Origin: Heterostelium album PN500
Lineage: Eukaryota; Evosea; Eumycetozoa; Acytosteliales; Acytosteliaceae
Reading direction: 5' to 3'
Length of the DNA stretch: 64,000 nt
NCBI RefSeq assembly: GCF_000004825.1
Contig: NW_008805064.1
Span: forward strand, 558,001-622,000
Below are positions 47,560 to 57,946 of this stretch, piece by piece; the stretch's first letter is position 1; each line of letters opens with the position of its first letter. The notes beneath the pieces were generated by a model. It searched no databases. It worked only from the letters and a program-made list of their open reading frames with translations, and was not told where the DNA came from. A program made the position numbers and the translations under genes.

Positions 47560-47960
47560 TCATACCGTATTGACAAGTCAATTAAATTTGCTTTGGAAGC
47601 AGCCAGGAAGAATAAGAAAAAGTGAGATATTGATGGTAGTGGTATTCAGCGAGTCGTCCAAATAAAAAGAGAAGAAATATTAACAATACTATATCAAATC
47701 AAAGTCATATCAATGTGCTGGATGAATTAATCGATCAGAATGCAAGCCTGGTTGATTAAAGAGGTTGCAAATCGATTTGTAGTGTCTCCTTACTTTCAAT
47801 GTTAACTGTGGTATATTGGATGATGCAATTCATGTTCTACTAACAGAGAATCACAAGAAAACAATTTTTTGAAATGCAAATACAACTGTTGCTCAAAAGG
47901 ATAGAGATTATGTCTCAATTTTTTATAAATACTAATCATTTTCAAAGATCAAAACTACAA
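47560..47960 (+). pseudogene. Further decayed coding fragments of copy A
   Basis: Short in-frame pieces (NSYRIDKSIKFALEAARKNK, then QRVVQIKREEILTILYQIK, then VNCGILDDAIHVLLTENHKK) follow copy A, broken by stops. They probably belong to the same dead element. No domain is recognised. Confidence 0.35.
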
Positions 47961-49323
47961 AAAATTTATTACTTTCTAAAACAAATAAATGAATATGTGT
48001 CTGATGATTTGATACATCTGTCCTGTTTCTGAGATTTTTGCTGTATATTTATTAGTGGTTTATATTACCTCAAGTTATATTTGAAACTAAATGAATGAAA
48101 ATAAACTAAAGGAAAGTTTCTTCGTTGTATTTAAGTATGTGTAGTGACTATGTTGAGTAGATAAAGTTGTTTCATCTTCAATCTGGTACTTTTTTGAGTA
48201 CTAATGGTTGAAATGTTTTTTTTTTTTTTTTTTGTTAAACAATTATAAATTTGTCTATTGTTATTGATTTGAGTGTGTTGAGTCAAATACTATCACAATT
48301 AGATTCCTTACAACTGTAATAAGGATGTACAATGACGTAGAAATAATTTTTTTTTATTTTTTTTTAAAAAGTTAAATGTAAAACTGGTTTGTTTATATAT
48401 CAAATTTAGTTGAGAATGCATTTTAAGTAAAAAATATTATGTGTTTTAGTATATTGATGACAAGTGAGATATCTTGTACAGTTGTCGAATAGCTAAAATA
48501 ATAAAATTAGTTAAACAATATTATTTATTCGTCGATCTATATCATACTCTAAAATTTCCAAAAAATCTGGGAATCTAGTGCATAAGAAAGTTAGTCTAAG
48601 TCTCCAGCTCCATATTAAATTAAATCGAGAAAAGATTGAATTAGAATCTACCACTTTCAACTTAATCATAGAATGTTAGTTCTTCTATAATCGGGAACTC
48701 CTTTCTTTATACTATACTCTCCTTGTTTTATTTTCGTTTCATCTGTTAAATTACTTTTCTAAAAAAACAATATCTTAGTTTTTGTAAAATCAGTTAAAAA
48801 CCTTTACATTTTGAATATGAAGAAGAGCCTAAAAGGTTTGTTTTTGTATTAATTTCTGAAAGTAATTCCTTAATCCTTTATTATTCTTCTAATAATGTTA
48901 TTGATTTTTCATTTTAAAAATGTATTGATATCCTTTTTTTTTTTAATGATTAAACAAATTTTAAATTTTATTTTAAATATAATTGTAATCTTTTAAATAT
49001 ATACTCTTTTTATACATATAGTATTTGTGTTCAGTGCTGAGTTAGTTTTTGATTAGTTTTTCTTTAGTCTTGAAACTGTTGAAAATTAGAATTGTATTTT
49101 AAACCAATAACTTCTTGTGCCGTTCAGTAATCCAAATCAAGTATTCCACAAATCTTTTATCTTTCTGTTAACATTTACTGGTATCATTCTTATATATAAT
49201 ATAAACACGAACTAGCAGGTTAATATCAATACCTGCAATTTGTTGACTGATTATGAGTCAACAAAGTCGGAGTTCATCATCAGGAACGCAGGCGGTACAT
49301 TCAAATTTCAATACAAATGATAA
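47961..49323. other. AT-rich accessory DNA, no gene
   Basis: No coding frame or clear repeat. A T21 run lies near 48215 and long T-rich stretches follow. It separates the dead element from the tRNA gene. Confidence 0.45.
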
Positions 49324-49397
49324 TGCCATCTGTCGGGATCGAACCAACGACCTTAAGATCTTCAGTCTTACGCTACTACCAGCTGAGCTAAGACGGC
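49324..49397 (-). tRNA. tRNA-Phe (GAA)
   Basis: 74 nt folding as a cloverleaf. Acceptor stem GCCGTCT/AGATGGC has seven pairs with one G-U. Anticodon stem TAAGA/TCTTA encloses loop CTGAAGA with anticodon GAA. The T arm is GTTGG-TTCGATC-CCGAC, and the discriminator base is A. No intron is present and CCA is not encoded. The D arm is imperfect: GCTC pairs with TAGC, where GAGC is expected, because of one extra T in GGTAGTAGCG. The last D-stem pair is therefore lost. It may be functional or a slightly damaged copy. Confidence 0.88.
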
Positions 49398-49674
49398 TTA
49401 TGTATATGAATCATATCCAAAAATTACATGTCTCCATATGGTAAACCAATCCTGGAACTTCCCACCGCCATACCACCTCACTATCCAATAAACGAATAAC
49501 ATAAAATCCATTAGAATTCTTCAAGATAAGAGAATACTTTAAAAAATACATCTCTATAATAGCCAAAAATTTAATATCAAACTCGTCAATAGGTTGTAGA
49601 GTCGTATGGAGTTGCCTCTAGTGCAGATCTTGATGGTAGTAGCAAATATTCAAAAGAACGACTTCACTTTGAAG
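49398..49674. other. Spacer between tRNA gene and tRNA fragment
   Basis: 277 bp upstream of the tRNA-Phe gene. No coding frame was identified. This is where tRNA-targeting retroelements would be expected in dictyostelids, but none is visible. Confidence 0.4.
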
Positions 49675-49700
49675 GCCATCTTAGCTCAGCAGGTAGTAGC
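49675..49700 (+). pseudogene. tRNA 5'-half fragment
   Basis: GCCATCTTAGCTCAGCAGGT followed by AGTAGC matches the first 26 nt of the tRNA-Phe at 49397-49324 with two differences, in opposite orientation. It shares the extra T in the D arm. The sequence then diverges before the anticodon stem, so no cloverleaf is possible. It is a relic of an inverted tRNA duplication or an element that captured a tRNA end. Confidence 0.75.
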
Positions 49701-50399
49701 TAATATCTTTATTGTTATTAATAAAGAAACCAGTAAAACAGTCGTTCTCGAAATAATCGATTAAAAATAACTCTGAATAAATAAAGTAAAATTTGGATCT
49801 CATCAATTCTCCTTCTGAACTAAGCGATGTCGTTGCTTTATTCAAAAAAGAACAAATAAATGTTAAGGTTCTACAAAGTTTGTTAATAAAAAATTGTTGT
49901 AAATTAATTTATTTGAAGATAATAATCAATTGTGATTAGAGATTAAAATATAACACACCCTGAGTAAAGTTTGATTAGGTAAAATTTTAAAAAAATAATA
50001 AACCACCTATCCCCTTCAATAATTGATTTGTTTGAGTTTATCCCATTAAAAAATGTTTCATTCAGATATGATTATGAAAATCTTAAGCATCTATTAAGAG
50101 ACAGAGTAAGAAATTATTCCTTCATCCCTTTAGTTATAATTTCTTTAATAGATTTAAAATGGATCTATTTTCAAACTTGAAAGTAATGCAGATAAAGATT
50201 TGTAAATAATTATAAATAAAATACATCTAAAAATTTCAAAAAAATTATTATAGATCTCAAATTAAATGCTCTTGTTAAAATAAGAATCATTATTCGAAGT
50301 AGCAGTCATCAGATAGAGAAATCTACCTACCATGGTCAATTTCTTAGGTACCACCACTGGTCAGTATGTTTATGATAGATCAATCAAATATATATTGGT
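49701..50399. other. AT-rich accessory DNA, no gene
   Basis: It contains possible short coding relics (for example NVSFRYDYENLKHLLRDRV near 50057-50110), interrupted by stops. Nothing intact was found. Confidence 0.4.
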
Positions 50400-50891
50400 T
50401 CCAGAAAAAAGTTGTCGTTCAAGATAATATGAAAATCAACAAGAAATCAATAAAATCAAAGTTGAAAATGATAGTAAAAACATTGGAAATAGTTTGAACA
50501 AAAAGTGTGGAGGTAGTGTTGGTATGAGTGGTGACAATGAATCTGGTAGTAATCGTAATAAAATTGGTACTGGTAACATTAGTGGTAACAATAATGGAGT
50601 TGGAAGCAATCTTGATGTAGGTAAAAACATTGGTTCGGGTAGCAATCGTAGCAATAATACAAAGTCAAACGTTCAACCTACATTGAATATGAAATCGATC
50701 ACATCACAATATCTATTAAACAAAGATCTTTCAACCTTGGGTAATGGTGTTCACTTGTATCGATCGTATTGCAAGACAAGAAGAAGAGTTGCCATTTATT
50801 ATTAAGTTTGTCAAAGCTCTAAAGAGTAAAATCGTTGGTCTAATCCCACCTGCTGAAAATTTGATTGATCAGATTTAACGGCAATCAAATA
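50400..50891 (+). pseudogene. Decayed repeat copy B, with foldback end
   Basis: The part from about 50564 to 50867 is nearly identical to copy A (NKIGTGNISGNNNGVGSNLD, NVQPTLNMKSITSQYLLNK). The second frame reads FTCIDRIARQEEELPFIIKF and GLIPPAENLIDQI before a stop. Both copies change frame at the same place (GGTAATGGTGTTCACT). At 50868 similarity to copy A breaks off. The next 24 nt (50868-50891) are the reverse complement of copy A 47249-47272 with two or three changes, so the end is a local inversion. Extra 5' sequence (50400-50560) has no match in copy A. Confidence 0.5.
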
Positions 50892-52193
50892 TGAAAATGA
50901 GAATATAAAAAAATAAATGTAAACTATGACTATTTAAGTTTAATATCATTTATAATAAAACTATTATTGATTGTCAATGAATATTATTAATTATATTTGT
51001 AGTGATTCCGATGATCATCCAATATAAATAAACTTATGAATTTATTCAAAATCTTAACTTAAAAGATAATTAAATTTATAAAATTATAAGACAAAATGTA
51101 TTTTTTCTTCTATTGTTAGAACATTCGACCAACTTATATTAAATTAAATAAAAGGAAAAATAATTCTAATTTTAAATTTATATTTAATTGTGTAAAATTA
51201 TAATATTTATTGTATAGGATTTATGGGGACTGAATTATGAACTATAGATTGCCGAGAGAGATACTCTGATAAACGGTATTCTAAAATTATAGCATTCTGA
51301 TCTAAGTTGAGTTGAGGTCCTATAAAGTAGAGTATTAGAATAGTAAAAAAAAGTTAAAAATTTATTTTAATATTCACATACTCGATCTATAGAGAAAAGC
51401 AAATTCCTCCTAAATTCCACTTTGTGCATTCACGGCTGTGAACGTAGGAAGATTTATTGGAACCAATGGCGCTATGGAATATCTATATTTCTCAAATATG
51501 TTCAATATAGCTCTTCTCTGGTGAACTATTAACAGATCGTTATTGAAAAGAGTACTCGAAGTTGGATACTATCTATTTCTTCTTCAATATCTATATTCAT
51601 TTTTTTCAAAAAAAAATAAAATAAATTAACCTACGATTGTCTTCACATATTCGTAAAACAGCCATTGATTCCAATAAATCTTCCTACGTTCACAGCCGAG
51701 AGTGTTTTAAATAAATTTTCCAAAAAACTGGTTATTATTCTTGCAATAAAAGAATAAAATCTTTAAAACATAATTAAAATTAATATTCAATAAAAAAATT
51801 TTAATCTATAATCTTTAAATAGTATTCCATTTCCAATGTCACATCTCTAAACTATCTTTAGATAATTGATTTATTTTAAAAAAAGTTTTTTTTTTTGAAA
51901 TGACTTCAGCTCTAAAAAAATAAACATAATTGATAAGCACTTTTTTTTTACTGCAACATCCATCAAACATTCTATATGCATCAAATATTTTGTTTTATGT
52001 GTAAAAAGCAGCTTGCTTTCACAAATGAAGAATAAAAAAAGACAAAAACACAATTATACATATATCAAAATGCAGACTAGTAATAAACAGCAGGTGTTTC
52101 AAATTGGAAGAGGTTACATTAAGTTATTACTTGAAGTGCTATATTTAATATATGGTTCCTTATCATAAGCTTGCTTTGTTTATTCTCTCAATT
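50892..52193. other. AT-rich accessory DNA with inverted repeat
   Basis: No gene is seen. It holds the 38-nt inverted repeat pair at 51433-51698 listed below. AT content is very high, with A/T runs at 51605 and 51885. Confidence 0.45.
51433..51698. repeat. Inverted repeat, 38-nt arms, 190-nt spacer
   Basis: Left arm 51433-51470 starts CGGCTGTGAACGTAGGAAG. Right arm 51661-51698 is its reverse complement with one mismatch in 38. The arms are GC-richer than the surroundings. The spacer contains a twice-repeated AATATCTATATT word. It could be a small foldback transposon, or a structured RNA. No tRNA-like or snRNA-like features are seen. Confidence 0.9.
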
Positions 52194-52259
52194 GTTAATG
52201 ATAGTTGATTGAATTATAAGAGGTGATTGATTTAGATAATTCAATCAACTATCATTAAC
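52194..52259. repeat. Perfect 24-bp stem palindrome
   Basis: GTTAATGATAGTTGATTGAA plus TTAT (52194-52217) is followed by an 18-nt gap and its exact reverse complement (52236-52259). The word GAGGTGATT occurs in the loop and again just after the stem. It lies about 117 bp beyond the stop of the lysyl-tRNA synthetase gene. It may be a miniature element or a 3'-end RNA hairpin. Confidence 0.93.
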
Positions 52260-52375
52260 AAACAATTCGAGGTGATTCTAATTTCTTCTTTATTCTTTGT
52301 ATTACGACATCTATTAACTATATTGTTGTGAGTGGTAAGAATCAAAATTAATTCTCTCCAACAAACTACTACTGT

Positions 52376-54445
52376 TTATTTTTCAATTTTGACCGATTTT
52401 TCAAACTGTGGTTTCATTGTCGGGAACATGATCACGTCTTTAATGGATACATTATTTGAAACGAGCATGACCAATCTATCAATACCCAATCCCCATCCAC
52501 CGGTAGGAGGAAGTCCATACTCCATAGCATTGCAATATCCTTCATCGAGAATCTGTGCTTCGTCATCACCTGTTTGACGATCATTCGATTGTGCCATGAA
52601 TCTACTTCTCTGATCGACTGGATCATTCAACTCACTATATGCATTAACCAATTCTTTACCACCAACAAACAATTCGAATCTCTCTGTAAATTGTGGCTAA
52701 TTAATTTAAAATTATATAATAAAAAAAAAACTATTTAGTCAAATAATTTAATTTATAATAGTATTATAATATATTTACATTATCTCTATGAAGTTTAGCA
52801 AGTGGACTCATTGCACGTGGATGATCAATGATAAATGTTGGTTGTATGCAAAGTGGTTCCAAGAAATGTGAAGCTAAACTATCTAATAATCTTGTTGGTG
52901 TGAATGGTGCTGAGTAGTTTACTCCATTTTCTTTACAAATTTTAATCAATTCTGGTATACAATCTAAATAGAATATTTATCATTATTAATTTAAAAATAA
53001 TAAAATTAAACTATTATTATTAAACTATAGTTACCATAAGAAACAAGATCAGAAGGTAATTTCTTTCCAATAAACTCTTCAATCTTTGGAATAAAATGTA
53101 TTTTGTTAAATGGTGGTGTGAAATCGATTGTTATATCATTGTTTGATGGTAATGGTATTTTATAACTTCCAACTGCATCATATACCATTTCTAATAAATA
53201 AGATAATAATTAATTAATAAACAATTTAATAGCTATTATTATAATTTACTTACTTGATAATAAATCCTCGGTTAATCTAATCATTGTATTATAATCACCA
53301 TATGCTTGATAGAGTTCACAAGTTGTAAACTCAGGGTTGTGTGTCAAATCGATACCTTCATTTCTAAATTGTTTGCCGATTTCGAATACCTTGTCGAATC
53401 CAGAGATGACCAGTTGCTTCAAATAGAGTTCCGGTGAGATACGCAAGAACATGTCGAGATCGAGCGAGTTGGAGTAGGTTTGGAATGGTTTGGCATTGGC
53501 ACCACCGACATTCGTAGAGAGAATCGGTGTATCTACCTCGAGGAATCCACGCTCCACCAAGTAGTTTCTCAAGAATGATATCATTCTCGAACGAATAATA
53601 AATGCATTACGAATCTGCGATCCATTAACCAAGAAATCTAGATGTCTCTTTCTATAACGAACTTCCTTATTCATCAATCTCAATGGAATAGGACGTAAAC
53701 ATGGTGTTAACAATACTATTTCTCTTGGAACAATACTTAATTCTCCAACTTTTGTCTTTGCTGGAATACCATTTATCTCTATATTTGATTTAATAATATT
53801 AGTATACTATTAACAAGTAAAACGATTAAATACTACACTACACTTACCAATTATATCACCCTTTCTAATGGTTGTTATGGTTGTTGAGTATTTAGTTGGA
53901 TCTTCGTATTGTTTGAGATCTGCCATGATTTGAAGTGAATGACCATCGGATATGATATCGATGAATGCCAACTTTGAACTTGATATTCTTACAGATTTGA
54001 TACGTCCTGCAACAGTAACATTAATGTCGGTTTGCTTTGATCCAGTAGCAATCGATTCAAATTGTTTTCTGAAATCAGCAACTGTATGTGTTAGTTGTCT
54101 CTCTTCAGCAGCATATACAGTTCTACCAGTGATTTTCTCATAGTTCTTGATCATTTCATCTCTAGATTCAGTATATAATTCTTCATAAGTTTCAACTGAT
54201 TCATCATCTTCTACTTCATTATTATTATTACTATTATTATTGTTGTTGTTGTTGTTGTTGTTTGACAATGAAAAACTAGATGGTGAAAAGTTACCACTAA
54301 CACTTGTAAAACATCTTGTAAAATTATTATTATAATTATTAGTGGTTGATGATAATCTAGATTTAAATGTATTAAGAGTGGTAATTGATGATCTCGATAC
54401 TAATGATGATCTTATTGATAGTAATCTACTACCAATATTATACAT
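52376..54445 (-). CDS. Lysyl-tRNA synthetase, probably mitochondrial (5 exons)
   Basis: Exons 54445-53848, 53778-53254, 53190-53035, 52963-52779 and 52696-52376 join in frame to 594 residues. It attaches lysine to tRNA-Lys. Residues 1-60 are rich in Arg, Ser and Thr with no acidic residue, which indicates an organellar presequence; an Asn run follows. The OB-fold anticodon domain ([20 protein letters not shown]) precedes the class II core. Core signatures are [41 protein letters not shown] (motif 2) and [12 protein letters not shown] (motif 3). The enzyme is complete. Dictyostelids usually have a separate cytosolic enzyme, so dual use is not required. Introns are 57-82 bp. The start is the first ATG. 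Confidence 0.94.
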
Positions 54446-54799
54446 TTTTCAACTATCGGTGATTGCACTGAACTACTGTTAAAAAATGATAGAAAATGAA
54501 AACAAACGATTTATAAAAAAAATATCTTTAAAAAAAATTATTTTCATTTTTTTTTTTCTGAAAGTTTGATCAAACTTTTGCAAAAAAAAATGAGACATCA
54601 GATTTACCCATTTTAGCGATCTATCTTTTTCTTTTTTTTTCAAAAAATATTAGCAATATTAAAAAAAAATTAATTACTATTAATAAAAAAAAAAAAAAGG
54701 ATAATAATATATTTATTATATTATATAAATAAATAATGAAGATGGACTTTTTTTTTCTTAAATAGAAAAAAAAAAATTATAACCTTTCCATATCAATTG
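54446..54799. other. Intergenic, no gene seen
   Basis: 354 bp between the synthetase start and the GATA factor stop, both minus strand. It is dominated by A and T runs. Confidence 0.5.
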
Positions 54800-54902
54800 T
54801 TATAACCTTCGTTTTTTCGTGCTGTCATCTTCTGCGCTATCATAATTATCGTCACTATCATCATAGTCATCATAATCATAATATATACTATAGTTATTGT
54901 AG

Positions 54903-54969
<67 letters not shown>

Positions 54970-55782
54970 AGTTATTGTTATAGGTATTATTATTATTATT
55001 ATTATTGTTGTTATTATTATTATTATTATTATTTATATTATTATTATTAAGTGGTAGTATTGGTAGTATTGGTAAATGTTCTGTTGGATTTAATAATCTA
55101 TCTAAACTGTGATTTGCTTTCGAGAGTCTCTCTTTCTTTTTTTGCTTTATATACTTTAAGCCACATGCATTACATAATGATATTCCTTTTTCACCTTTCC
55201 GCCATTCTGTTGTGTTTGTTATACCACAAGATTCACATTTCTCTGGCTATAAATATTAAATAAATAGATATTAGTATAACTATAATAATAAACTAAAATA
55301 TATCCTATTTCTGAGATCTCTTGTTGTTTATAGTAAATATTTGTATACCTTTATCCCTGGTGGTCTACCTTTTTTCTTTGCTGGTGCAGGTTGTGGAGGA
55401 GGAGTTGTATTAGTACTACTCAAACTTGAACTAGTATTTATATTATTTGTATTGTGTGTATTTACTAATGGCGGTGAGGAGGGTGTAGGTGTAGTGGATG
55501 GTGTTGTTGAGCTTGATGAAGTTGTTGTCGTTGTAGTTGTTGTGGTGCTGGTGGTGCTGGTGGTGCTGGTTGAAGAAGTCAAAGAAGAAGAAGTTGTTAA
55601 AGTTGTATTTGTTATTTCTTGTTCATTTTCTTGATGAGATTGTTCAAATTGTCTTTTCCCCTTTATTTAAAAAGTATTTATAAAAATAAATAAAACAAAA
55701 AATTAATAAAAAAAAATTATTTAAAACTAAATCATCAATCTTATTTCTTTCTAATTAACTTTTTTATAAATCATACCATCAT
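54800..55782 (-). CDS. GATA zinc-finger transcription factor 1 (3 exons)
   Basis: Exons 55782-55777 (a 6-bp first exon, ATGATG), 55660-55349 and 55246-54800 join in phase 0 to 254 residues. After a Thr/Ser/Pro-rich stretch comes a basic AT-hook-like KKKGRPPGIK (97-106). A GATA finger follows directly, with C110, C113, C131 and C134 in C-x2-C-x17-C-x2-C spacing (TTEWRKGEKGISLCNACGL). The rest is an Asn run (AAT repeats) and an acidic tail ending KKRRL. It should be a DNA-binding regulator of developmental genes, as other dictyostelid Gta proteins are. The tiny first exon is inferred from the ATGATG-GTATGA donor and in-phase acceptor; a start inside exon 2 would lack an ATG. Confidence 0.82.
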
Positions 55783-55984
55783 TTTTCTAAATAAATAAAA
55801 TAAATAAATAAAATAATATATTATTTTATATTAAAAATTTATATAGATAAATATATATAAAAACAAAAAATCTATTTATATATATTATTTATCATCTATT
55901 TACTGTCATCTATTTACTATCATCTATTACTATTTACTTGATTAAAAAACTCTTTTAATACACAACTTTTTATATATATTCTTC

Positions 55985-56014
55985 TTTTCTTTCCTTTCCT
56001 TTCCTTTCCTTTTC
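55985..56014 (+). repeat. (CTTTC)n pentanucleotide repeat
   Basis: About five tandem TTCCT units in non-coding DNA upstream of the GATA factor gene. Confidence 0.85.
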
Positions 56015-56784
56015 TAGCTAGCTTGTTTTTCTTTGTTCTTTTGTAAAACAGAGTTACTACTGTATTAAATTGTTTTTCTATTTTTGAATCAGTATGTTCA
56101 GAACTCTGCTTCCACACTTTGTTTGTTATGAATTATCAAGCAATGGATAGATAGGAGTCTTTTCTTGCCATTAAATTAAACACACACAACAGTTTCAACC
56201 AAATTAGTATCTGCTGAAAATGAATTTTCAAGAGATTTATTTTTATTTACTTTTATTTTTTCAAAAGCATGCTTGCTTCCCTCCAGTACAAAAAAGATAT
56301 TTTTTTTTTTTTCACGATGTTCAGGTGTTTGTTTTTTTTTTTTTTTTGTTTGAGGTAGTTACCAACAAGAACCACAATGATGGCTAAAAAATAGATCGAA
56401 ATTGGTTTGGGTAGACAAAACAACATAACGTGCAAGATGGTGGTTTTTTTAATCGGTCGTTTACAAATCAACCCGATTTTTTTAAAAAATAACAAAAAAA
56501 TCCAAAAATTTTGAATTGGTTTTTGATTGAATTTTCATTAAAATCAATTAAATCATTTAATCAAAATTGATCAAAATTTTCAAAAATAGCTTTTCATTCA
56601 ATTTTTGGAATCAATTTTCCTCATTAACTAAATAAATGATGAGTCAAAGGTCAAAAGACCTAAAAAAAAACATAAAAAATCAAAAAATTACAAAAAACAA
56701 AACAAATCGACCCCATGACAAAATTACAAACAGAAGACAAACTAAAATTTGTTTGAAAATTTTTTCTTCTAGATCGATTTAAAA

Positions 56785-56997
56785 ATGTTTAAACATTTAA
56801 ATAATATAAATAAAGTTCTGGATCATGTCCTTAAGCATTTGTTTAAAGAAGGTCCGACTATTCCTTCTTTAAAGCATAGGCCTATTATCTACCAAATTAT
56901 TCTCTTTTTAAAAAGTTTAAAACTATTTTTAATAGGAATTTACAAACGAAAAAAAGTTTTAAATCAATTTAAAATAATGAAGTGTTTACAAATATGA
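56785..56997 (+). CDS. Doubtful 70-residue open frame
   Basis: It opens with ATG and encodes a basic, Ile/Leu-rich peptide (MFKHLNNINKVLDHVLKHLF, KSLKLFLIGIYKRKK) with no low-complexity runs and no overlap with another gene. It has no recognisable domain and contains a perfect 11-bp hairpin. It may be a small gene, a decayed exon or chance. Confidence 0.2.
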   Translation: MFKHLNNINKVLDHVLKHLFKEGPTIPSLKHRPIIYQIILFLKSLKLFLIGIYKRKKVLNQFKIMKCLQI

Positions 56998-57288
56998 ACC
57001 AATGTTGAAAAGAAACTAAAATTTAAATATTTGATAAGTGATATTCAAAAATAAACTAAATCTTAAGTTAGTAACTATATTTCTTTTTTTCTTTTTCTTT
57101 TTTTTTTTTTTTGTAAACACATTGTTTTTCCTTTTTTAGCATTACTTTGAAAGTTTGGTCATATTTGCTGGAGTATTTTTGTAAAATTTTTTTTTATTTT
57201 ATTTTTTTTTTAAATTTTTGATTTTTTTAAGATATTTTTTTATAAGACTAAATATAATAATAATAATAATAATAGTTGTTTATAAATA

Positions 57289-57852
57289 ATGATGATCTTA
57301 ATAAATACGAACCGTTGTTTGATAAGACCTTTTGTTATTCTGGATATAGATGACTTTATGAGTTATCGAAACAATCTAGAATGGATGAAATTTCAAGGAT
57401 TCAAGGGTTTGACAAAAGAGGAGTACACAAAAGAGTTGGTGACAAAATATATCACTGTAGAGCATGATGTTGATGATGATAGTTGTGGTATCAAAAAAGG
57501 AAGACAGTTTGCAATAATAGATAGAGATTCACAACGTTTGATTGGTGATATCTACTTGAAACAAGATCAAGAAGGTCCTAATCAATATTGCTATTGGATC
57601 GGTTATACTATTCATCCTGACCACTCTAGAAGAGGTTATGCTTTTGAAGTAGTAGATGGTGTTATTAATTATCTTAAACAACAACAACAGCAAAATAATC
57701 ATGATGATAGTAATAAAACAACAAATAAATTAATAATAATTAAAGCAGGAATAGATCAAAACAATAGTGGATCAATTAATTTAGTTAAAAAGTTGGGATT
57801 TACTTATTTGAATCATGAAGATGGTGAAGATATCTATCAATTAACATTGTAA
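57289..57852 (+). CDS. GNAT acetyltransferase, RimJ/RimL type
   Basis: 187 residues in one exon. The fold order fits the Acetyltransf_3 group: an N-terminal strand (NRCLIRPFVILDIDDFMSYR), a central strand (QFAIIDRDSQRLIGDIYL), then motif A with the acetyl-CoA loop (YWIGYTIHPDHSRRGYAFEV, R-R-G-Y-A). Motif B near the end is NSGSINLVKKLGFTYL. Relatives acetylate protein N-termini, antibiotics or small amines; the substrate here is unknown. A Gln/Asn/His-rich loop is inserted between motifs A and B, as is common in this genome. The first of two adjacent ATGs is used. Confidence 0.87.
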   Translation: MMILINTNRCLIRPFVILDIDDFMSYRNNLEWMKFQGFKGLTKEEYTKELVTKYITVEHDVDDDSCGIKKGRQFAIIDRDSQRLIGDIYLKQDQEGPNQYCYWIGYTIHPDHSRRGYAFEVVDGVINYLKQQQQQNNHDDSNKTTNKLIIIKAGIDQNNSGSINLVKKLGFTYLNHEDGEDIYQLTL

Positions 57853-57946
57853 ATGTATGTACAAAAGTTTTATTTGTATTTGGAAAATAATCATAAAAAA
57901 ATGGTTATGTTGTTATAATATAATATGATGATGATGATGTTGGTAG

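Larger units (their letters stand above)
55783..57288. other. Divergent intergenic region, 1.5 kb
   Basis: It lies between GATA factor 1 (-) and the acetyltransferase (+). It includes a CTTTC repeat (55985-56014), many A/T runs and one doubtful 70-codon frame at 56785-56997. A perfect hairpin (TTTAAAGAAGG, 10-nt loop, CCTTCTTTAAA) lies at 56842-56873. Confidence 0.5.

Noticed and set aside
49253-49444. 63-codon plus-strand frame across the tRNA gene
   Set aside because: Most of it is the antisense of the tRNA-Phe; the cloverleaf explains the sequence.
49398-49674. tRNA-targeting retrotransposon upstream of tRNA-Phe
   Set aside because: Dictyostelid TRE elements insert near tRNA genes, but no reverse-transcriptase or gag-like coding piece could be read here.
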